A stretch of 53,493 nt of DNA from Salinimicrobium xinjiangense DSM 19287 (GTDB lineage Bacteria > Bacteroidota > Bacteroidia > Flavobacteriales > Flavobacteriaceae): NCBI RefSeq assembly GCF_000423585.1, contig NZ_KE384055.1, positions 61,672 through 115,164 of the forward strand, in the 5' to 3' direction. How positions within the stretch are numbered: the stretch's first letter is position 1; each line of letters starts with the position of its first letter. Of this stretch, positions 50,714 through 53,493 are shown one piece after another. The notes beneath the pieces are model-generated. The model had not been told where the DNA came from. It made no database searches and saw only the letters and a list, made by a program, of their open reading frames with translations. Both the position numbers and the translations under genes were made by a program.

Positions 50714-51499
50714 ATGAAAACCTTTCTTATTACAGTATTATTGTTAGTTTCAGGAAACCTTATGGCCCAGGATAGAGTTGTGATCAATGGAACGATCACC
50801 CCGCCGGTGAGGGAAAGTGCAGAGGGAATTTCTGTGGTTAACCGCACTGCAAAGACCGCCACAATTTCCAATGAAGCCGGAAATTTCACTATCCGTGTGG
50901 CGGCTGGAGATACGTTGACTTTTAATGCTTTGCAATATGAAGATTTTTCGGTGATTGTGGATAAAGGAGTAGTAGAAAACAGGCAGCTCAACGTCTTTAT
51001 CAAAGAATCTGTGACTGAACTTCCCGAAGTTGTGGTCACTCCGTATGATCTCACCGGTAATGTGGAAGTGGATGTGCGACGCATCCCAACAGTCGAAACC
51101 GATTTACCTGCTCAAACCGCAGCCGAAATAAATGATTACGAGCACACCTTCAGACCAGATTCACTTGTTTCCCCGCAGAACGCTGCCATGCGGACGGCGA
51201 TGATAGAAAGCGGAGCCAATTTTGCCAATATTTTCAGGACTATCTTTACTTCCAGAAGAATCACTACTAATGTTGGGGGTAGTGAAGATATTGATGATCA
51301 GGTAAAGCAGCTCTATGATGACGAATTCTTTGTTGATCAGCTCAATATTAGAAGGGAAAATATTAACGAATTCATTCTTTTTGCCGAAGACAACGGGTTG
51401 AATCCCTCCATGCTGGAGCCGGAAAATGAAATGGCCCTAATCGAATTCCTTGTCGCGCAGAGCCAGAAATATAAGCAGAGAAAGCTTAGTGATCAGTGA
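50714..51499 (+). CDS. Secreted carboxypeptidase-regulatory-like domain protein (paralogue A)
   Basis: A 261-residue exported protein with signal MKTFLITVLLLVSGNLMAQ. A CarboxypepD_reg-like beta-sandwich follows (VVINGTITPP...GISVVNRTAKTATISNEAGNF...GDTLTFNALQYEDF...LPEVVVTPYDLTG), then a helical C-terminal half containing YDDEFFVDQLNIRRENINEF. It is clearly paralogous to the gene at 52594. No TonB-dependent receptor barrel is attached. Function unknown. The last codons (AAGCTTAGTGATCAGTGA) run into the agtgatcagtgatcag repeat. Confidence 0.85.
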   Translation: MKTFLITVLLLVSGNLMAQDRVVINGTITPPVRESAEGISVVNRTAKTATISNEAGNFTIRVAAGDTLTFNALQYEDFSVIVDKGVVENRQLNVFIKESVTELPEVVVTPYDLTGNVEVDVRRIPTVETDLPAQTAAEINDYEHTFRPDSLVSPQNAAMRTAMIESGANFANIFRTIFTSRRITTNVGGSEDIDDQVKQLYDDEFFVDQLNIRRENINEFILFAEDNGLNPSMLEPENEMALIEFLVAQSQKYKQRKLSDQ

Positions 51500-52593
51500 T
51501 CAGAGGTCAGTGGGGTTAATTGGTGAATTGGTTAATTAGGGATTGGTTAATTGGGGAATAGGATTGCGCTGAATCTTTCGATTAGATAAAAGTACAGCGA
51601 TTTCTTTTGTCCCGTAGGGACAGCATATTGGTAGAAAAATATATCACCAGGCTTTAAATGTCCCGTAGGGACAAAAGATTGGTAGAAAATGAAAACCCCG
51701 CAACATAAAGTCCCGTAGGGACGACAGATTTATTGGCTCGTCACGGATTACAAATCCGCGCCAACGGTTTGGTGAATGGTTAATCTGGGATTAGTTAATT
51801 GGTGAATGGTTAATCGGGGAATGATTAATTGGGGAACGGTTAATTTTGGAAGAAATCTATCCGTGCATCTGTGGCATGTTTCTCAAGCACCAAATTCCAG
51901 GCCCCAAATTCAACCAAAGATGTCCCGTAGGGACAAAAGATCGGTAGAAATAAATTTACCCAATGACGCAAAAAGTCCCATAGGGACGACAGATTTATTG
52001 GCTCGTCACGGATTACAAATCCGCGCCAACGGTTTGGTGAATGGTTAGTCGGGGAATGGTTAATTGGGGAATGGTTAATTGGGGAATGGTTAATTGGGGA
52101 ACGGTTAATTGGGGAACGGTTAATTGGGGAAAAAATCAATCCGTGAATCTGTGGCATTTTTTTCAAGCCCCAAATTCCAGGCTCCAAATTCAACCAAAGA
52201 TGTCCCGAAGGGACAAAAGATTGGTAGAAACAAATTACCCTGAAACCTAAAAAGTCCCGAAGGGACGATAGATTTATAGCTGCTCGTCTCGGATTGCAAA
52301 TCCGCGCCAACGGGATAGTTATTGATTAATAGGGGAAGGGTTAATGGGAAGAAAATAAACGAGCATCTGTGGCTTTTCAAGCACCACATTCGAAGCACCA
52401 AGCACCAAATTCCAACCAAAGATGTCCCGTAGGGACAAAAGATTGGTAGAAAAGGACAACCCTTCAACATACAGTCCCGTAGGGACGACAGATTGGTCCT
52501 CCTCACGGATTGCAGATCTGGTTACTCTGGTGCCGGCTTTCAAGAAAATATCTTGTAGGAAATAATTCTTACAATTCTACGTTTGTTGAAAAG
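51500..52593. repeat. Composite tandem repeat region with paired hairpins and minisatellites
   Basis: No real gene. Units begin at about 51710, 51975, 52254 and 52474. Each holds GTCCCGTAGGGAC-type hairpins, the CGGATT-NNN-AATCCG hairpin (51744, 52009, 52290, 52506), the word CCAACGGTTTGGTGAATGG, a minisatellite of 15-bp period (gttaattggggaatg, five copies near 52054-52130), a CCGTG...ATCTGTGGCA word, and CAAGCACCAAATTCCA. Hairpins occur in pairs at 51609/51659, 51659/51710, 51921/51975, 52201/52254 and 52423/52474, with 50-54 bp between starts and unrelated spacer sequence. Confidence 0.88.
52553..52585 (+). promoter_or_regulatory. Promoter of paralogue B gene
   Basis: A TTG (52553-52555) and a perfect -7 TACGTTTG (52578-52585) are separated by 22 bp. 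The ATG at 52594 is only 8 bp downstream, giving a very short leader. Confidence 0.5.
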
Positions 52594-53403
52594 ATGAACA
52601 AACTTTTACTATCCATCCTTTTTATTTCTTTAATTGTTTTTGGCGCAAGATCTCAGGAGAGAGTTGAGATCTCCGGAACCATAATTGTTCCTGCAGGTTA
52701 TACCTCCAGCGGCGTCCATGTTTATAACAAATCTTCAGGTAAAGGGAATGTTTCAGATTCTAAAGGCAATTTTGAGCTAAGGGTAAAGGAGGGAGATTCT
52801 GTTTATTTTACAGCACTTCAGTTTAAAGAACTTTTAGTAGTCATTGATGGCGGAATAGTAGAAAAGGGACGGCTTGTAGTGGAAATATTTGAAGGGGTAA
52901 ACACATTGCCCGAAGTGGTGGTGCGTCCTCACGACCTCACCGGCAGCTTGGATATAGACGCAAAGAATATTAAAACCGAAATACTCGATTTGCCTGCAAT
53001 GACCGCCTTCTCCATAAATGATTATGACTGGGAATGGAGACCCGACGGTCAAACGGCAGTGACTAACAGTGCAATGAATCCGGGTGCCGGAATGGTAAAT
53101 GGAGCAGACCCTCTCGCTATCCTCAGCGGAATAATTGGAGTGATCTTACCTCCTAAAAAAGCAAAAAATAAGCCTCCTTCCCCAAGAACTCAAATAGGCC
53201 TTATTAAACTGGAAAGGGAGATCAGAAGCCGGTATGATGATGAGTTTTTCATGGAACAACTGCAGATACCTCCCTCAAAGATAGCAGATTTCATTGCTTT
53301 TCTGGAAAACGGGAACTTTCCCGACGACCTGCTTAACAAAGAGCGGGAAATGGACCTTTTGCAATTGATGTTTAACCGGAGTGAAGAGTTTCTGAAGCAA
53401 TAG
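52594..53403 (+). CDS. Secreted carboxypeptidase-regulatory-like domain protein (paralogue B)
   Basis: A 269-residue exported protein with signal MNKLLLSILFISLIVFGARSQ. The layout matches the gene at 50714: VEISGTIIVP...GVHVYNKSSGKGNVSDSKGNF...GDSVYFTALQFKE...LPEVVVRPHDLTGSLDID, then a C-terminal half with YDDEFFMEQLQIPPSKIADF. Function unknown. The frame is open upstream into repeats, but the ATG at 52594 gives the signal peptide and follows a promoter box. Confidence 0.85.
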   Translation: MNKLLLSILFISLIVFGARSQERVEISGTIIVPAGYTSSGVHVYNKSSGKGNVSDSKGNFELRVKEGDSVYFTALQFKELLVVIDGGIVEKGRLVVEIFEGVNTLPEVVVRPHDLTGSLDIDAKNIKTEILDLPAMTAFSINDYDWEWRPDGQTAVTNSAMNPGAGMVNGADPLAILSGIIGVILPPKKAKNKPPSPRTQIGLIKLEREIRSRYDDEFFMEQLQIPPSKIADFIAFLENGNFPDDLLNKEREMDLLQLMFNRSEEFLKQ

Positions 53404-53404
53404 T

Positions 53405-53493
53405 TTTAGTTAATGGTTATTTGGGATTAGTTAATTGGTGAATGGTTAATCGGAATCTGGGAATGGTTAATTGGGGAACGGTTAATTGGGGAA
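53405..53493. repeat. Minisatellite at window end
   Basis: ggttaattggggaacg-type 15-bp repeats restart directly after paralogue B and run off the window edge, the same family as at 51510-52130. Confidence 0.85.

Noticed and set aside
51600-52500. Possible CRISPR array (regular repeats with ~35-bp differing spacers)
   Set aside because: The repeated unit is a 13-15 bp hairpin with only a short shared downstream word. Spacers are low-complexity and interrupted by other repeat modules, and there are no cas genes. A REP-doublet explanation fits better.
51840-52543. Open frames translating to NHSPINHSPINHS-like peptides
   Set aside because: They are translations of the 15-bp minisatellite and hairpin repeats in several overlapping frames, with no start context or protein-like composition.

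Overview
The window looks like a chromosomal segment of a marine-type member of the Flavobacteriaceae (Bacteroidota). The evidence is TAnnTTTG -7 promoter boxes, two giant secreted proteins ending in type A C-terminal sorting signals for the type IX secretion system (T9SS), HYR and SprB-type repeats, a T9SS plug-family protein, a complete Na+-translocating NADH:quinone oxidoreductase operon with ApbE, and gene families (DUF3667, DUF5103) typical of this phylum. The genus cannot be resolved from the sequence alone. No phage, CRISPR array, transposase or plasmid gene was seen.

Layout. 1-3300: repeat debris, an aminotransferase and a membrane fatty-acid desaturase (minus strand), and rsmG (plus). 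3350-20600: two tandem giant minus-strand genes for T9SS-exported surface proteins of about 2420 and 3260 residues. They share a C-terminal LamG, tail and sorting module of about 850-900 residues but have unrelated N-terminal repeat arrays. 20880-26930: pruA, an NRDE/TANGO2-like gene, a 0.76 kb repeat-only region, then a minus-strand cluster of plug protein, DUF3667 and apaG. 27000-34520: nqrABCDEF, a small conserved-looking unknown gene and apbE. 34850-39520: a tight minus-strand housekeeping cluster of gpmI, thioredoxin-like lipoprotein, HAD phosphatase, map, NUMOD4/HNH-like protein and methyltransferase. 39790-43940: two L,D-transpeptidases, a decayed GNAT pseudogene, a small GNAT, clpP and another GNAT. 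43940-45000: tRNA-Gly(UCC), preceded by a tRNA 5'-half fragment carrying an 18-bp palindrome in its D-loop, then large composite repeats. 45000-50470: a small membrane protein, GNAT, DUF5694-like lipoprotein, S41 peptidase, alkB, glsA and pepE. 50700-53493: two paralogous secreted carboxypeptidase-regulatory-like proteins separated by 1.1 kb of composite repeats.

The most striking layer is not protein-coding. A 15-bp palindrome, AAAAATGWCATTTTT, occurs at least ten times (four perfect copies), both between genes and inside reading frames. It appears at the start codon of apbE, in an L,D-transpeptidase, twice in one GNAT gene and in a GNAT pseudogene. Around it lie several other repeat families: paired GTCCC-NNN-GGGAC hairpins with 50-54 bp spacing, CGGATT-NNN-AATCCG hairpins, CCGCTGWCAGGG elements, and heptamer or 15-bp minisatellites. 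These fill almost all long intergenic gaps and in one case appear to have supplied the C-terminus of a protein.

Functionally the genes are mostly core metabolism and envelope biology: Na+-pumping respiration with its flavin-transferase maturation factor, peptidoglycan cross-linking, amino-acid catabolism (pruA, glsA, pepE), and T9SS-dependent display of giant adhesin-like proteins.
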